Part shown: positions 9,383 through 18,486 of the stretch, one piece after another
How the letters are laid out: every line of letters starts with the position of its first letter
How positions within the stretch are numbered: position 1 is the stretch's first letter
Source: Arthrobacter sp. SLBN-83
Lineage (GTDB): Bacteria > Actinomycetota > Actinomycetes > Actinomycetales > Micrococcaceae
NCBI RefSeq assembly: GCF_006715285.1
Contig: NZ_VFMX01000001.1
Span: 744,001 to 808,000 of the forward strand
Reading direction: 5' to 3'
Length of the DNA: 64,000 nt
The notes under the pieces: generated by a model
Told to the model about the DNA's origin: nothing
Database searches by the model: none
What the model saw: only the letters and a program-made list of their open reading frames with translations
Position numbers and translations under genes: made by a program

Positions 9383-10075
9383 CTACCCGTACACCCGCTC
9401 CAGCAAGCCGCCCCACGCCTTGGCAGTTGCCTCGGAATCACCCGCGCCGCTGAAGTCGTGCACCGTCATGCCCACGGGGGCACCCCACGCGTTGCGGCCG
9501 AAGAACCGGTACAGCGCGTCAGCGGTGCGAATGCCCAGGAAGTGCTCGTTGGAAAAGTCCACCTCGCCCTCAAGCCGGCCGACGCTGTCGAGTTCCACTT
9601 CAACCCGCGCCCCCTGCCCCACGGAACCGGCACCCAGGGCTTCGCGCAGCCGGCTGAACCCGCCCGGCTCCTGGGAGGCCGCAGGGGCCTGGATATCGGT
9701 GAACACCACGGGCCGCCCGTCAAAGTACTGCAGGTACTGGCCCAGCGTGTGCAGGTAGAACTCTGTGTGGCGGCTGGCGCCGTCGTACTGCTGGTCCCAG
9801 TTGTCGGCGAAGATGCCGCTGTGGACGTAGTGGAGCCGCGCGCGGCCGCCCTCCAGCGGCTCCAGCACATGCTCTAGCTGGTTGACCCAGCCGTCCGGGC
9901 CGTCCATCCGGGACACCAGATGGCGGGGGTACTCCTCCACGGTCTTGACGTCCGGCCACTGGTCCGTGGGAAACATCCACGCCGGCGTCCCGTTGGTGAC
10001 CGCTTCCCAGACCCGCTCGGGAGTGCCGGGAAGTTCAGTGTCGTAGACGATTTCGAAGTCTCGGTTCTCAGTCAT
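9383..10075 (-). CDS. SRPBCC (AHSA1/START-like) domain protein
   Basis: A 230-residue protein of the SRPBCC superfamily, starting with FEIVYDTELPGTPERVWEAVTN, the typical first strand and helix of a hydrophobic-ligand-binding helix-grip fold. These proteins are soluble and the ligand is unknown. The ATG at 10075 is preceded by AAGGAACAGGACA, a usable ribosome site. Its first eight bases overlap the end of the upstream ArsR gene, so the two are translationally coupled. ArsR-SRPBCC pairs are widespread in bacteria, with the regulator probably controlling its own operon. Confidence 0.8.
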   Translation of the reverse strand: MTENRDFEIVYDTELPGTPERVWEAVTNGTPAWMFPTDQWPDVKTVEEYPRHLVSRMDGPDGWVNQLEHVLEPLEGGRARLHYVHSGIFADNWDQQYDGASRHTEFYLHTLGQYLQYFDGRPVVFTDIQAPAASQEPGGFSRLREALGAGSVGQGARVEVELDSVGRLEGEVDFSNEHFLGIRTADALYRFFGRNAWGAPVGMTVHDFSGAGDSEATAKAWGGLLERVYG

Positions 10076-10706
10076 TGTCCTGTTCCTTTTGTGAAGGGGT
10101 CTGATCGGAAGTTTGGAGTGCCGGTTCTTTGAGGGCAGGGTGCAGCGCCACGACGAGCCGGTGCCTCCGCCCCTGGGGCGCTGCCCCGCCGTCGTGGTAC
10201 TTATCCACCAGCCGCGTGACCTCCACGCCGAGCTCCTCGGCGAAAGCGGCACGGTCAGCGGCGCTGCGGAAGGTTATGTCGCCGTCGATGGCGAATGTGG
10301 CCAGCTTTTGCCTGGCAGCGGCGGCGCCGGCAATAAGCTTGCCCACCTCCTGGACCATCCGTCCCGCCAGCGCCAGCAGCCAGAAGGCGGAGAAGCGGTC
10401 CGCAAACCGCCGCGGGTCGGGGGACACCGCGGCAAGCGCGGTGGGTGAGATGAGGTAGGACGCCGCCGTGGCCTGTACTACCCGCTCCGTCACGTTGCCC
10501 TTCCGGCGCTCCTCAACGAGCTCAACCAGCCCGTGCCGCTCCAGGGCCTTGAGGTGGTAGTTCACTTTCTGCCGCGGCAGGCCCAGGCGGACCGCCAGCT
10601 GCGTGGCTGAGCCCGGCTGGACCAGCTCGCGCAGGATCTGCGTGCGGATGGGGTCAAGGGATGCCTCGGCCGCGGCCGGGTCCTCGATGATTGCAATGTC
10701 CTGCAT
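10068..10706 (-). CDS. ArsR-family winged-helix regulator
   Basis: A 212-residue regulator with an N-terminal ArsR-type winged helix (LDPIRTQILRELV at about 18-30, then LGLPRQKVNYHLKALERHGL). It lacks the paired cysteines of metal-sensing ArsR proteins, so a small organic ligand or another signal is more likely. The C-terminal half (about 100-212) is a helical region seen in the larger ArsR proteins linked to SRPBCC genes. The ATG at 10706 sits seven bases downstream of a -10-like CAGACT, pointing to a leaderless message. It overlaps and is coupled to the SRPBCC gene. Confidence 0.83.
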   Translation of the reverse strand: MQDIAIIEDPAAAEASLDPIRTQILRELVQPGSATQLAVRLGLPRQKVNYHLKALERHGLVELVEERRKGNVTERVVQATAASYLISPTALAAVSPDPRRFADRFSAFWLLALAGRMVQEVGKLIAGAAAARQKLATFAIDGDITFRSAADRAAFAEELGVEVTRLVDKYHDGGAAPQGRRHRLVVALHPALKEPALQTSDQTPSQKEQDND

Positions 10707-10712
10707 GCCATA

Positions 10713-10742
10713 AGTCTGGCAACCGACAAGTTTTTTTGTCAA
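10713..10742 (-). promoter_or_regulatory. Promoter and probable operator of the arsR-SRPBCC operon
   Basis: On the minus strand TTGACA (10737-10742) and CAGACT (10713-10718) are separated by 18 bases, and the ATG starts seven bases past the -10. An inverted repeat GACAA-N6-TTGTC (10725-10740) overlaps the -35, well placed for autorepression by ArsR. Confidence 0.6.
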
Positions 10743-10800
10743 GAACTTTTTTATGGTCGGACGGAGGGACTGCGTCAGGATGGCGCCGCTCCTGCGCCGG

Positions 10801-10806
10801 TAGAAT
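10801..10806 (+). promoter_or_regulatory. -10 element for the pseudouridine synthase gene
   Basis: TAGAAT stands exactly six bases before GTG at 10813, implying transcription starts at or next to the start codon. Confidence 0.5.
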
Positions 10807-10812
10807 GGACCG

Positions 10813-11784
10813 GTGATGCAATCCCCCCTTCCCGTGCGCGACGGCGTCAACGCCACTCGCCTGCGCCTCCCGGACGAGGGGCCGTGGGACACCGCGATGG
10901 ATTACATGATGCACCGCTGGGGCCACATCGATCCGCAGGGCATCGAGGACAGGTTTGACGCCGGCGAGATCGTGGGCGAGGGCGGCATCCCGCTGAGCCG
11001 GCACACCAAGCTGGAGGACCACACCTTCATCTGGTACTACCGGACCCTGCCACCGGAGACGCGCCTTCCGGTGGAGCTCAGCATCCTGCACCAGGACGAG
11101 CACTTGCTGGTGGTGGACAAGCCGCACTTCCTGCCCACCACGCCGGGCGGCACCTACATCCAGGAATCGGCCCTGGTGCGGCTGCGGAACCAGCTGGACC
11201 TGCCGGACCTAATCCCCATGCACCGGCTGGACCGCATGACTGCAGGTGTCCTGCTCTTCTCGACCAATCCTGAAACGCGCGGCAAGTACCAGGTGCTGTT
11301 CGAGAAACGGCAGGTGCAGAAAGAGTACGAGTGCGTGTCCGCCGCCGAGCCCTCGCCAGGGTATCCCGCCGTCGAGTTTCCCGTGGTGGTCCGCAACCGG
11401 ATGACCAAATCCCGCAGCTACCTCCTGGCCGAGGTCATCGACGGTGAGCCGAACGCTGAAACCAGGATTGAGCGGCTGGAAACGTTCGACGGCGGCACGG
11501 CCCCAGGTGCCGACGGCACCGCTGGCGCCAGGCGCCTCGCCAGATACCGGCTGGAGCCGCACACCGGCAAGACCCACCAGCTGCGCGTCCACATGGCCTC
11601 ACTGGGGCTGGGGATTGTGAACGACGCCTTCTACCCGGACCTGCTGGACAAGGCCCCGGACGACTACACCAAGCCGCTCCAGCTCCTGGCCCGCGGCATC
11701 CGGTTCGTGGACCCGATCTCGGGGAAGCCTGTGGAGTACCGCAGCAGCCTGGAGCTCAGCGAAGCGGTCCGGGCACGGCGTTAG
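10813..11784 (+). CDS. RluA-family RNA pseudouridine synthase
   Basis: A 323-residue pseudouridine synthase of the RluA/RluC/RluD family with the catalytic HRLDRMTAG motif (Asp140) and a later [20 protein letters not shown] segment typical of the family's final strands. No S4 domain is apparent; instead the first 85 residues resemble the N-terminal region of RluA-like enzymes that modify tRNA position 32 or 23S rRNA position 746. The GTG at 10813 was preferred to the ATG three bases later because it lies six bases after TAGAAT. It converges with the broken macro-domain gene nine bases away. RNA target is inferred. Confidence 0.85.
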   Translation: MMQSPLPVRDGVNATRLRLPDEGPWDTAMDYMMHRWGHIDPQGIEDRFDAGEIVGEGGIPLSRHTKLEDHTFIWYYRTLPPETRLPVELSILHQDEHLLVVDKPHFLPTTPGGTYIQESALVRLRNQLDLPDLIPMHRLDRMTAGVLLFSTNPETRGKYQVLFEKRQVQKEYECVSAAEPSPGYPAVEFPVVVRNRMTKSRSYLLAEVIDGEPNAETRIERLETFDGGTAPGADGTAGARRLARYRLEPHTGKTHQLRVHMASLGLGIVNDAFYPDLLDKAPDDYTKPLQLLARGIRFVDPISGKPVEYRSSLELSEAVRARR

Positions 11785-11792
11785 CACCGGCC

Positions 11793-12316
11793 TTAGGCAC
11801 CGAGCACGTCCCTGAACACAGCTTCGACCTCGGTGGTGTGCAGCACGAACTCCACGAGTTCCAGTCCGCTGTCCGGATGCAGGGATTGGAACCCCGCCAC
11901 CGCGTCCACCGCCGCCTGCGCCACGGCCGCCGCGCTCCACCCATAGGCACCGGCTCCCACCGCGGGGAAGGCCATGTCCTCGGCGCCCAACGTATCGGCC
12001 AGCCGTAGGCTTTCGCTGAAGCAGGACACCAGGAGCGCGCGGTTGGTCTGGCCGGCGTGCCGGTTGGGCCCCACGGTGTGGACCACCCAGCGGGCCGGCA
12101 ACCGGAATGCGGGGGTTGCCACGGCGGCTCCGGTCTGGAGCCCGTGCGGCAAGGCGCTTTTCCGCAGTTCCCGGATGCCGCCAACAACTCCGGCCCCGCG
12201 GCCCGGTGCAGCGCCCCGTCCACTCCCCCGCCGCCGAGCAGCGACGCATTGGCGGCGTTCACCACCACGTCCACCCGCCGCTGCGTAATGTCGCCCTGCA
12301 GAACAGAGATCCGCAT
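11793..12316 (-). pseudogene. Macro-domain ADP-ribose hydrolase, interrupted by a one-base frameshift
   Basis: The first part (from ATG at 12316) reads [20 protein letters not shown] then [17 protein letters not shown] and AAGPELLA, the N-terminal half of an O-acetyl-ADP-ribose deacetylase/macro domain. The conserved continuation ([12 protein letters not shown], then [13 protein letters not shown] and [11 protein letters not shown]) lies in another minus-strand frame. The two join if one base is added between 12174 and 12175, which would give Cys-Arg-Glu-Leu as in homologues. Either the gene is inactivated by a deletion or the assembly lost a base. All other motifs are intact, so an error or recent mutation fits best. 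Confidence 0.8.
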
Positions 12317-12338
12317 GCCGCCAGTTTCCCAAGTGCGG

Positions 12339-12344
12339 TACCTT
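12339..12344 (+). promoter_or_regulatory. -10 element for the DedA gene
   Basis: TACCTT is six bases before the ATG at 12351; the transcript would be leaderless. Confidence 0.4.
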
Positions 12345-12350
12345 GTGGCA

Positions 12351-12974
12351 ATGGACTTCGGCGGCATCGACAGCTGGGGAGCGACCTTCTATTTGTGGGT
12401 CATCCCGATGGTGATCGGCGACGCCATTTTTCCGCCCATCCCGTCCGAAATGGTGGTGATTACCGGCGGCGCGCTGTCCGCGGACGGCCGGGCCAATGTG
12501 TTCCTGGTGCTGGTGCTCGCAGCCCTGGCGTCCTGGCTGGGCGACATGGTGGTCTTCCATCTCTTCCGGCGCCGCCTCAGCCATGTGCTGGACCGCTGGA
12601 AGTGGGGCCGGCGCGTCCATGCCGGTATCCATTCGGCCCTGGCCAAGGCGGGGCGGTCCTCCACCTACGGGACCATCATCGGCGCCCGCTTCATCCCCGG
12701 CGGCCGGCTTGCCACCTCGGCAGCCTCAGGCGTGGCGAACGTTTCGGTCCGCGGCTTCAGTCTGTGCGCGGGCCTGGGGGCAGTCCTGTGGGCCTGCTGG
12801 CTGGTGGGGCTTGGCTACTTTACCGGCTCAACCACCAAGCTGCCGTTCTGGGCCAGCTCCCTCATCGGCGTGGCGGTGGGCCTGGTGATCGGCGCCGTCG
12901 TGGGCATCATCGTCACCCGCCGGCGGGGCACCCGTTCCCCGGTCGAGGAGGAGCCGATCCCCGACGCAGGCTAG
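12351..12974 (+). CDS. DedA-family membrane protein
   Basis: A 207-residue inner-membrane protein of the DedA/VTT family, implicated in lipid-carrier flipping and membrane homeostasis. The N-terminus has the re-entrant region ([20 protein letters not shown]), followed by a positively charged cytosolic loop and the family signature [18 protein letters not shown] (residues about 118-135). Several transmembrane segments follow and the tail is acidic. The ATG at 12351 follows TACCTT by six bases. It is divergent from the macro-domain gene, 34 bases apart. Family assignment is secure; the lipid handled is unknown. Confidence 0.86.
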   Translation: MDFGGIDSWGATFYLWVIPMVIGDAIFPPIPSEMVVITGGALSADGRANVFLVLVLAALASWLGDMVVFHLFRRRLSHVLDRWKWGRRVHAGIHSALAKAGRSSTYGTIIGARFIPGGRLATSAASGVANVSVRGFSLCAGLGAVLWACWLVGLGYFTGSTTKLPFWASSLIGVAVGLVIGAVVGIIVTRRRGTRSPVEEEPIPDAG

Positions 12975-13276
12975 ACGGGCAGCCACTTGCCGCGGCTGCG
13001 CCGCAGCACGCTCAGTGAACCCGTCAGCGCAACGCGTTCGACGGCGTCGCGCATCATTGCTGCCGATTCCACCGCCTGGCGGTTCTCGCCGCTGTATTCG
13101 CTCGCCTCCACGAGGAAGCGCAGGTTCAGCTGCGGCACGCCTCCGGCGATCTGGAGCTGGTGCGCTTCCACGTGGTGCCGGGTGCCAAGCGCCTCCACGG
13201 CCGCGTCCATGACGGACTCAGGCGGATTGCCCGGCCGGAGCCCGGTGATCTTGAGGCGGGTCTGGAAGGAAGGCAT
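12971..13276 (-). CDS. Small conserved hypothetical protein
   Basis: A 101-residue protein beginning PSFQTRLKITGLRPGNPPES, with mixed alpha/beta character, no signal peptide and no membrane segment. It ends in a basic [13 protein letters not shown] do not recognise the family. Its stop overlaps the dedA stop region by four bases on the opposite strand, and a large palindrome lies upstream, between it and the end of ppc. Composition is like its neighbours, so it is probably a real chromosomal gene. Confidence 0.6.
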   Translation of the reverse strand: MPSFQTRLKITGLRPGNPPESVMDAAVEALGTRHHVEAHQLQIAGGVPQLNLRFLVEASEYSGENRQAVESAAMMRDAVERVALTGSLSVLRRSRGKWLPV

Positions 13277-13303
13277 GCCCTCCACCCTATCCAAACGCCC
13301 GGA

Positions 13304-13360
13304 TGCTCTATCACTTATGGTCCCTAAGAGCGCCTGTTAGGGACCATAAGTGATAGAGCA
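13304..13360. repeat. 24-bp perfect palindrome 3' of ppc (palindrome family, type A)
   Basis: Arms 13304-13327 and 13337-13360 pair perfectly over 24 bp around a nine-base loop. The left arm starts TGCTCTATCACTTATGG and the right arm ends CATAAGTGATAGAGCA. It lies 11 bases after the ppc stop. There is no T-run, so it is not a standard intrinsic terminator. The same outer core recurs at 45741-45801. Confidence 0.9.
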
Positions 13361-13370
13361 ACAGGAGAGA

Positions 13371-16178
13371 TTAGCCGGTGTTGCGGAGGCCGGCAGCCAC
13401 GCCGTTGACCGTGATCAGCATGGCCCGCTGGAGGCGCTCGTCGAGCTCGGCCCCGCTGATGTCAGCCTCGGTGCGGATGCGGCGCAGGAGTTCCACCTGG
13501 AGGTAGCTGATGGGATCCAGGTACTGGTCGCGGATCTCCAGGGAGCGCTTCAGCGTGGGCTGGGCGTCCAGGAGGACATTCTCGCCGGTGAGCTTCTGGA
13601 TCTCCGCCACCGTCAACTCGTACTCCTCACGGATGGTCCGGAACAGGTGGTGCAGTTCCTCGGGAACCAGCGTTGAGACGTAGTAGCCGGCGATGTCCAT
13701 GTCCGTTTTGGCCAGGGTCATTTCCACGTTGGACAGCACGGAGCGGAAGAAGTGCCAGTGGTCCATCATTTCCACCAACTGGGCGGAATGTCCGGCCTCA
13801 CGTGCCGCTTTGAGGCCTGAACCCACGCCGAACCAGCCGGGGACGATCTGCCGGGACTGGGTCCAGCCGAAAACCCACGGGATGGCACGGAGGCCGCCCA
13901 GTCCGGCCCCCGAATCGGGGCGCTTGGAGGGGCGGGACCCGATGTTCAGGGAGCCCAGCTGCTCCACGGGGGTGGAGGCCATGAAGTAGGCAGGCAGGTC
14001 CGGGTGGTCGATGAGCTTCCGGTACCGGTCAAAGGCGGCGTCCGAGATGGCCTCCATGACGTGCCCGTAGCGCTCGCGCTGGTCCTCGGAGGTGCGCGGG
14101 TCGCGGTGCAGGGCCGAGCCCTGCAGCACCGCGGCCAGCGACAGTTCCAGGTTTTCCCGGGCAAGCTCCGGCAGGGAGTACTTGTCGGAGATGACCTCAC
14201 CCTGTTCGGTGAACTTGATCTCGCCTTCCAGGACGCCGTTGGGCTGGGCCAGGATAGCATCGTAGGTTGGCCCGCCGCCGCGGCCCACCGAACCGCCGCG
14301 GCCGTGGAACAGGCGGACGCGGACACCGTGCTTGGCGGCGACATCACGCAGCTTGCGCTGGGTTTTGTGGATCTCCCACTGGCTGGTCATCACGCCGGAT
14401 TCCTTGTTGGAGTCCGAGTAGCCCAGCATGACTTCCTGGATGTCGCCCCGCAGCCGCACCAGTTCACGGTAGGAGGGGTCGGACAGGAGCTGGTCGATGA
14501 TCTCGGCGGAGGCCCGCAGTTCCTCCACGGTCTCCAGCAGCGGCGCGAAACCGAGCTTGGCGTAGGGCTTGTCACCGAAGAGGTTGATCAGCCCGGCCTC
14601 TCGGGCCAGCACGGCCGCGGCAAGGACGTCATCGGCGCCGCGGGTCATCGAGATGATGTAGGTCTCGATAACGTCCGGGCCGTACATGCGCAGCGCCCGG
14701 CGTATCTCGCGGAAGACGTCGTAGGTGCCGTCCGCGGCGCCGTCGAGCTTGATCGGGTGGCCGGACAGCGGGCGGCGGGAAGCCAGCTCGGAGCCGAGCA
14801 CCTCGAAGCGTTCTTCCCGGCTGAGTTCGGCGTAGCGCAGCCCCGGACCGCCGATCCGGTCCATCAGCTGCCCCACAGCGTCGTGGTGGTGGTCCGCATG
14901 TTCGCGGATGTCCAGGGTGGCCAGGTGCAGGCCGAAGGAGGCGATGGCCCGGCGGACCCGGGCCAGGGAGCCGTCCGCGGCGAGGGCTGCGGAGTGGTTG
15001 CGGAGCGACAGCTCCAGCAGGTGCAGGTCCGCCAGGAGTTCATCGGTCCCGCTGTAGTCGCGGCCGTGCTCGTGGTTGGAGTTCACGGCAACCCGCTTGC
15101 CGGTATTGATGAGCTTGGCCTTGATGCAGGTGAGCTTGAGCCTGTAGGGCTCCTGGGCGTTCAGCTCCAGGACTCGCTTGTCCAGGCCGGGCAGCTTCTT
15201 CAGGTCCTCGTCAATGGAGGTGAGCAACGCTTCGTCCGCGCCTGCGAGTGCCGTGGAATTGGAGAGGATGGAGATCAGCTCGTCGATCATCCCGATGCTG
15301 ATCCGGATGGCGCTCTGGTTCTGGATCTGCAGGATCTCGCGGGTAACGGCGGCGGTGACGTTCGGGTTGCCGTCGCGGTCACCGCCGATCCAGGAGCCAA
15401 AGCGGATGGGGGCGTCCTTGGAGGCGAGGGTGACGCCGTGCTCGCCGAGGAGCTCGGAGAGTTCGGACAGCATTTCGGGCATGGCGTCGGTGAGGATGCC
15501 GCCCAGGTAGTAGATGGCGTTCCGGGCCTCGTCAACCGGAGTGGGGCGGACCTGGCGCAGCTCGTCCGTCTGCCACATCTGGTCGATGATCTCGGCCAGC
15601 TGCCGGTCCTGCCGGCGCCGGGCGGTGGACCCTTCGGCGGTGGACTGGGACAGGACGTCGGAGAGCTTGCGGATCTTGTCCAGGACCGAGCGGCGGGAGG
15701 CCTCGGTGGGGTGGGCAGTGAAAATCGGGCGCACATCCAGCCCGTTGACCACCTCCTGCAGGACGTCGGGTCCGGCCTTGGCGGCGATGTCCGCCACAGT
15801 CTTGGCCAGCCAGCCGTCCTTTTCGGCGCGCGTCCGCAGTCCGCGAACGCGGTGCACCTGCTCGGCGGCGTTGGCCAGGTGGAAGTAGAACGCGAAGGCA
15901 CGGACCAGGTCGGTTGCCTGCTCGATGGGCAGGGAGCCGAGGAGTTCACGGACCTGGGCAACGACGTCGTGCGCGCTCCAGGGGCCGGTGGCGTGCGCAC
16001 CGCCGCGCGCCGCCTCCTTGGATTCCTTGGTCAGGAGCCGGACCTGCTCCACGAGGTCCAGGAGTTCCGGTCCGTGCTGGCGGACCAGGGATTCGCCCAA
16101 CAGGGTGGAAACGCGCCGGACGTCCGCGCGCAGTTCGGAGGCAAGATCGGTCTCGGGAGGTGTTGCAGTGTGAGCCAT
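13371..16178 (-). CDS. ppc: Phosphoenolpyruvate carboxylase
   Basis: A 935-residue PEP carboxylase that adds bicarbonate to PEP to make oxaloacetate, the main anaplerotic step. Catalytic landmarks: [12 protein letters not shown] (His156), [24 protein letters not shown] and [13 protein letters not shown]. The C-terminus ends in [11 protein letters not shown], the family's active-site tail. Full length matches actinobacterial enzymes. The ATG at 16178 begins [10 protein letters not shown]; no strong ribosome site precedes it. A 24-bp palindrome follows the stop. Its role complements the glyoxylate-bypass genes further along. Confidence 0.97.
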   Translation of the reverse strand: MAHTATPPETDLASELRADVRRVSTLLGESLVRQHGPELLDLVEQVRLLTKESKEAARGGAHATGPWSAHDVVAQVRELLGSLPIEQATDLVRAFAFYFHLANAAEQVHRVRGLRTRAEKDGWLAKTVADIAAKAGPDVLQEVVNGLDVRPIFTAHPTEASRRSVLDKIRKLSDVLSQSTAEGSTARRRQDRQLAEIIDQMWQTDELRQVRPTPVDEARNAIYYLGGILTDAMPEMLSELSELLGEHGVTLASKDAPIRFGSWIGGDRDGNPNVTAAVTREILQIQNQSAIRISIGMIDELISILSNSTALAGADEALLTSIDEDLKKLPGLDKRVLELNAQEPYRLKLTCIKAKLINTGKRVAVNSNHEHGRDYSGTDELLADLHLLELSLRNHSAALAADGSLARVRRAIASFGLHLATLDIREHADHHHDAVGQLMDRIGGPGLRYAELSREERFEVLGSELASRRPLSGHPIKLDGAADGTYDVFREIRRALRMYGPDVIETYIISMTRGADDVLAAAVLAREAGLINLFGDKPYAKLGFAPLLETVEELRASAEIIDQLLSDPSYRELVRLRGDIQEVMLGYSDSNKESGVMTSQWEIHKTQRKLRDVAAKHGVRVRLFHGRGGSVGRGGGPTYDAILAQPNGVLEGEIKFTEQGEVISDKYSLPELARENLELSLAAVLQGSALHRDPRTSEDQRERYGHVMEAISDAAFDRYRKLIDHPDLPAYFMASTPVEQLGSLNIGSRPSKRPDSGAGLGGLRAIPWVFGWTQSRQIVPGWFGVGSGLKAAREAGHSAQLVEMMDHWHFFRSVLSNVEMTLAKTDMDIAGYYVSTLVPEELHHLFRTIREEYELTVAEIQKLTGENVLLDAQPTLKRSLEIRDQYLDPISYLQVELLRRIRTEADISGAELDERLQRAMLITVNGVAAGLRNTG

Positions 16179-16257
16179 TGAAACAATCTTTCGAGGGGTT
16201 CGGACTTGGCTCGTACACTGCGCTGGATACTGTGAGCCACGTTACTAGCTAAAGATG

Positions 16258-16830
16258 CTACCCCCGCTCCTGCGCGGCAGTGGAATCCGTCTCAAAAGAT
16301 GTCGTGATACCCACGTGGCGTCTGACGGCGTCGAGTTCCATCCGTAGTTTTTCCACTTCGCCCTGCCACGCAGCAGCCTCAGCCTTTCGGCGTCGTGCGC
16401 GCCTGGCCTGCACTGCCGCGGCTCCCAGCGCCACCGGCACGGAAAAGGCCAGCGCCCAACCTGCGGCCGCGAAGAAACCCAGTGCAACAGGCAGCGCGGC
16501 CTGGAAGTCGATGAAGTCGTTGACGCCGCCGGCCATTCCGGCCATGGTTCCCTCAAGGGGTTCCAGGAACTGGCCCACCACGGGAGTCCCGGAGAGCGAC
16601 GGCGGGGTGAGCTTGGCCTGCCCATCCCCGCCCCAGCGCCCGTCCGCCAGGTGGTTGAGGACATAGATGCCGGCGCCGACGTTTGCTGCCATGAAGACGA
16701 CGACGGCGGCGAGCGCGGCGAGGTCCGCCCGCCTTCGCCGCCACACCAGTACGCCCGTACAGGCAGCCGCGGCTGCCATCCAGGTGAGCGCCGCCAGCCA
16801 CTCCCGATTCACTCCGCCAAGAATGTCCAC
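16258..16830 (-). CDS. Hypothetical membrane protein with C-terminal coiled coil
   Basis: About 190 residues with three hydrophobic segments (WLAALTWMAAAAACTGVLVW; LAALAAVVVFMAANVGAGIY; ALPVALGFFAAAGWALAF) and a charged C-terminal stretch QGEVEKLRMELDAVRRHV that looks like a coiled coil. Not recognised as a named family. The start is uncertain: GTG at 16830 lies directly after GGGGAG, eight bases beyond the stop of the reductase-like gene, and a GTG at 16812 is also possible. Spacing suggests one transcript with the upstream gene. Confidence 0.6.
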   Translation of the reverse strand: MDILGGVNREWLAALTWMAAAAACTGVLVWRRRRADLAALAAVVVFMAANVGAGIYVLNHLADGRWGGDGQAKLTPPSLSGTPVVGQFLEPLEGTMAGMAGGVNDFIDFQAALPVALGFFAAAGWALAFSVPVALGAAAVQARRARRRKAEAAAWQGEVEKLRMELDAVRRHVGITTSFETDSTAAQERG

Positions 16831-16838
16831 CTCCCCAT

Positions 16839-17525
16839 TCAACCGTGGCGGACGATCTTGAAGTTGAAATCCGGGGTGCCCAGCGCGCCGAACAGCCGCA
16901 GCCAAAGCGGCAGCACCATCTCGGCGCCGCGGGCCGTGGTGATGTCGCCGAGGTCGATGAATTCCCGGTGGCCCAGGGATTCCAGCAGGCCGGTGACAAC
17001 CTTCTTGGCTTCGGCGTCGTCGCCGGAAACGAACACGGAGTGGTCTCCGTCCGCCAGCCGGCGCGGGTCCACCATCAGGCCGGCATTCATGGTGTTGAGC
17101 GTCTTCACCACCCGCGTCTCCGGGAACGAGCGCTGGATCCGTTCGCCCAGGCTTTCGGTGTTGACGGGATTCAGCACCGGCGGCATTCCCTGTGAGAAGT
17201 CGAGCGGGTTGGACACGTCCATCAGGACTTTTCCGGCCAGCCGCGCAGCGCCCGCTGCCCCCAGGGCTGCAAGGGATGCGGCGCCATTGGTGGCATTGAC
17301 CACCAGCTCACTGCCACCCGCCGCGTCCGCAAAGGTGGCCAGCCGGATGTTGTTATGCCCTGCCTGCCATTCCTTGAAGGGCGGGCCGCCCATGGGATCC
17401 GGGCTGGTCCGGCCCACGGTTTCGCCGGGGTCCCGCGTGCCCAGGACCACCTCGTGGCCCAACCCGCTGAATGCTGCTGCCAGCGTGCGCCCTACAGTGC
17501 CCGAGCCAAGAACTGCGATCTTCAT
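16839..17525 (-). CDS. NADPH:F420 reductase-like Rossmann oxidoreductase
   Basis: A 228-residue protein with the dinucleotide-binding start MKIAVLGSGTVGRTLAAAFS and the order of motifs seen in the F420-dependent NADP reductase family (Fno) and its non-F420 relatives (VVLGTRDP; VVNATNGAAS; VLMDVSNPLDFSQG; KTLNTMNAGLMV). It would transfer hydride between NADP and a small cofactor or substrate in the cytosol. Whether it really uses F420 cannot be told from this sequence. The gene is followed within eight bases by the small membrane-protein gene. Confidence 0.78.
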   Translation of the reverse strand: MKIAVLGSGTVGRTLAAAFSGLGHEVVLGTRDPGETVGRTSPDPMGGPPFKEWQAGHNNIRLATFADAAGGSELVVNATNGAASLAALGAAGAARLAGKVLMDVSNPLDFSQGMPPVLNPVNTESLGERIQRSFPETRVVKTLNTMNAGLMVDPRRLADGDHSVFVSGDDAEAKKVVTGLLESLGHREFIDLGDITTARGAEMVLPLWLRLFGALGTPDFNFKIVRHG

Positions 17526-17628
17526 GGCAGCACGCGACTCTCCGCTGCAGAGGGAACAAGAGGACTTAGGGCGGAATGAACACGCCATGCATGCGGTTGT
17601 AGCGGGGGCACACGCAACGGAAGGAATC

Positions 17629-18477
17629 ATGTCCACCACCCCAGCCGCCACAGCCCCCGCCCCAGCCGCGAAAGTGGAGCGCTGGCAGCGCTTCCGCGCC
17701 AACCGGGACAAGGCACTGGCCTCGCCCCACGGCTGGCTCACCCTCACCTCCTTCCAGTGGCTCGGGGACTCCCCCGCCGCCGTCGACCTCGCCCCGGGAT
17801 TATGGTCCACCGACGCCACGGGCACGACGGCGTTCCTCGCCGCACTGCCCGAGGACGGGCTCACGCTGGTGGAGACGGGCGAAAAGGTGGATGGCACGGT
17901 GTCCGCCGTGCTGGCGGACGAGGAGTCCCTGATGTGGGTGCAGTACGGCGGCCCGGACGGGGACCAGGTGGTGGTGGAACTGGCCATGCGCGGCGGGAGG
18001 TATGCCATTCGTACCCGGGACAACGCCTCACCGGTCTTCACGGAGTTCGACGGCGTTCCCACCTACCCCTACAACCCGGACTGGGAAGTAACGGGCCGGT
18101 TTGAGCCGTACCCCGCCCCGGTGGACGTGCCGATCGGCACCGCGAACCCGTTGGTGGACGGCGTGCACCGCAGCGTGGGCGAGGTGGTCTTCTGCCTCCC
18201 CGGCAGCGACCACGAGTTCCGGCTGCAGGCGGAGGAAGAGAAGCTCGGCGCCCTGACCGTCACGTTCCATGATGAAACGAACGGGGACACCACCGACGAT
18301 TGGCGGAAACTCTCGGTGCCGCGGCCCCGCCCCGACGGCTCCGTGGTCCTGGATTTCAACCGTGCCATCAACTACCCCAGCGCATTCACCCCGTACGGCA
18401 CCTGCCCCATGCCGGTGAAGAACAACAGCCTGGATGTGCGGGTTGAGGCGGGCGAGAAGCAGCCGTATCCCGCCTAG
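17629..18477 (+). CDS. DUF1684 domain protein
   Basis: A 282-residue soluble protein of the DUF1684 family. The signature block near the C-terminus is clear: LDFNRAINYPSAFTPYGTCP followed by PVKNNSLDVRVEAGEK, rich in invariant Asn, Pro and Cys. Its N-terminus (WQRFRANRDKALASPHGWLT) is also family-typical. The function of the family is unknown. AAGGA at 17621-17625 precedes the ATG closely. It is divergent from the reductase-like gene and converges with the acyl-CoA dehydrogenase gene. Confidence 0.85.
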   Translation: MSTTPAATAPAPAAKVERWQRFRANRDKALASPHGWLTLTSFQWLGDSPAAVDLAPGLWSTDATGTTAFLAALPEDGLTLVETGEKVDGTVSAVLADEESLMWVQYGGPDGDQVVVELAMRGGRYAIRTRDNASPVFTEFDGVPTYPYNPDWEVTGRFEPYPAPVDVPIGTANPLVDGVHRSVGEVVFCLPGSDHEFRLQAEEEKLGALTVTFHDETNGDTTDDWRKLSVPRPRPDGSVVLDFNRAINYPSAFTPYGTCPMPVKNNSLDVRVEAGEKQPYPA

Positions 18478-18486
18478 CATCCGAGC

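Noticed and set aside
14004..16181. A 725-codon open frame on the plus strand opposite ppc
   Set aside because: It is the mirror of a well-conserved gene in high-GC DNA; its predicted protein is Gly/Val/Asp/Gln-rich with no domain, and ppc is certain.
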